A DNA stretch of 64,000 nucleotides from contig VXBM01000341.1 of the NCBI GenBank assembly GCA_013400155.1, positions 458,981 to 522,980 of the forward strand, given 5' to 3'. The DNA comes from Helopsaltes ochotensis. Its lineage: Eukaryota; Chordata; Aves; Passeriformes; Locustellidae. The notes under the pieces were generated by a model that searched no databases, had not been told where the DNA came from, and was given only the letters and a program-made list of their open reading frames with translations. The position numbers and the translations under genes are program-made. How positions within the stretch are numbered: the stretch's first letter is position 1; every line of letters starts with the position of its first letter. This document shows positions 63,940 to 64,000 of this stretch, one piece after another.

Positions 63940-64000
63940 CTGTGATAACTGTTCTGCTTTGCCCAGCACACGGCGACAGGAAATAGCAAAATGCATCCAG
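63940..64000. other. Exon-like edge with two competing readings
   Basis: On the minus strand, the sequence reading in from the right edge ends at 63940 with a perfect donor, CAG|GTAAGTGAG, and all three frames are open. On the plus strand, a pyrimidine-rich acceptor (ttctgctttgcccag) ends at 63966, and the 34 bases after it are open in two frames. The bases at 63967-64000 contain CpGs, unlike the flanks. Either reading could be a true exon continuing past the edge, but they exclude each other and the peptide is not recognised. Confidence 0.25.

Noticed and set aside
1..64000. tRNA, rRNA, CRISPR, operon or prophage content
   Set aside because: No tRNA B-box (GGTTCGANTCC), no rRNA words, no regularly spaced repeats and no dense coding; the window is vertebrate noncoding DNA.

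Overview
The window looks like vertebrate, and specifically bird, nuclear DNA. It is AT-rich, has no dense reading frames, and carries repeats typical of birds: CR1 LINE fragments ending in the CR1 3' tail, and ERVL-like LTRs of a kind common in songbirds. There is no operon structure, rRNA, tRNA, CRISPR array or clear protein-coding gene. The best reading is intergenic DNA or the inside of one or more very long introns. A songbird or other neoavian source is an inference from the repeats.

Layout. 1-34.4 kb is mostly single-copy DNA with short simple repeats, a 32-bp tandem duplication (11.4 kb), a 45-bp LTR relic (26.9 kb), a homeodomain-motif-rich AT block (9.3-9.5 kb) and a CTCF-like site (17.1 kb). 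34.4-39.2 kb holds the largest repeats: a 0.9-kb CR1 3' fragment and a 571-bp LTR. 42.4-47.2 kb is a patchwork of two strand-asymmetric A/C-rich tracts, a reverse CR1 tail, an exact 44-bp tandem duplication and a small cysteine-rich reading frame. At 50.25-50.78 kb lies a complete solo LTR with TG...CA ends and a matching 5-bp target duplication. 56-64 kb holds a short CR1 tail, a cluster of GATA/FOX/ETS/E-box motifs (58.5-58.9 kb), homopolymer runs and exon-like signals at the right edge.

Four places have splice-like boundaries (2516-2582, 46141-46170, 52887-53016, and the last ~60 bases). None matches a protein I recognise and each could be chance; they are listed as low-confidence candidates. 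Many open frames here begin at TTG, CTG or GTG, which would not normally be start codons in a vertebrate gene; apart from the small frames described, they are treated as chance. Similarity to repeat families is judged from memory of consensus sequences, not from a search.
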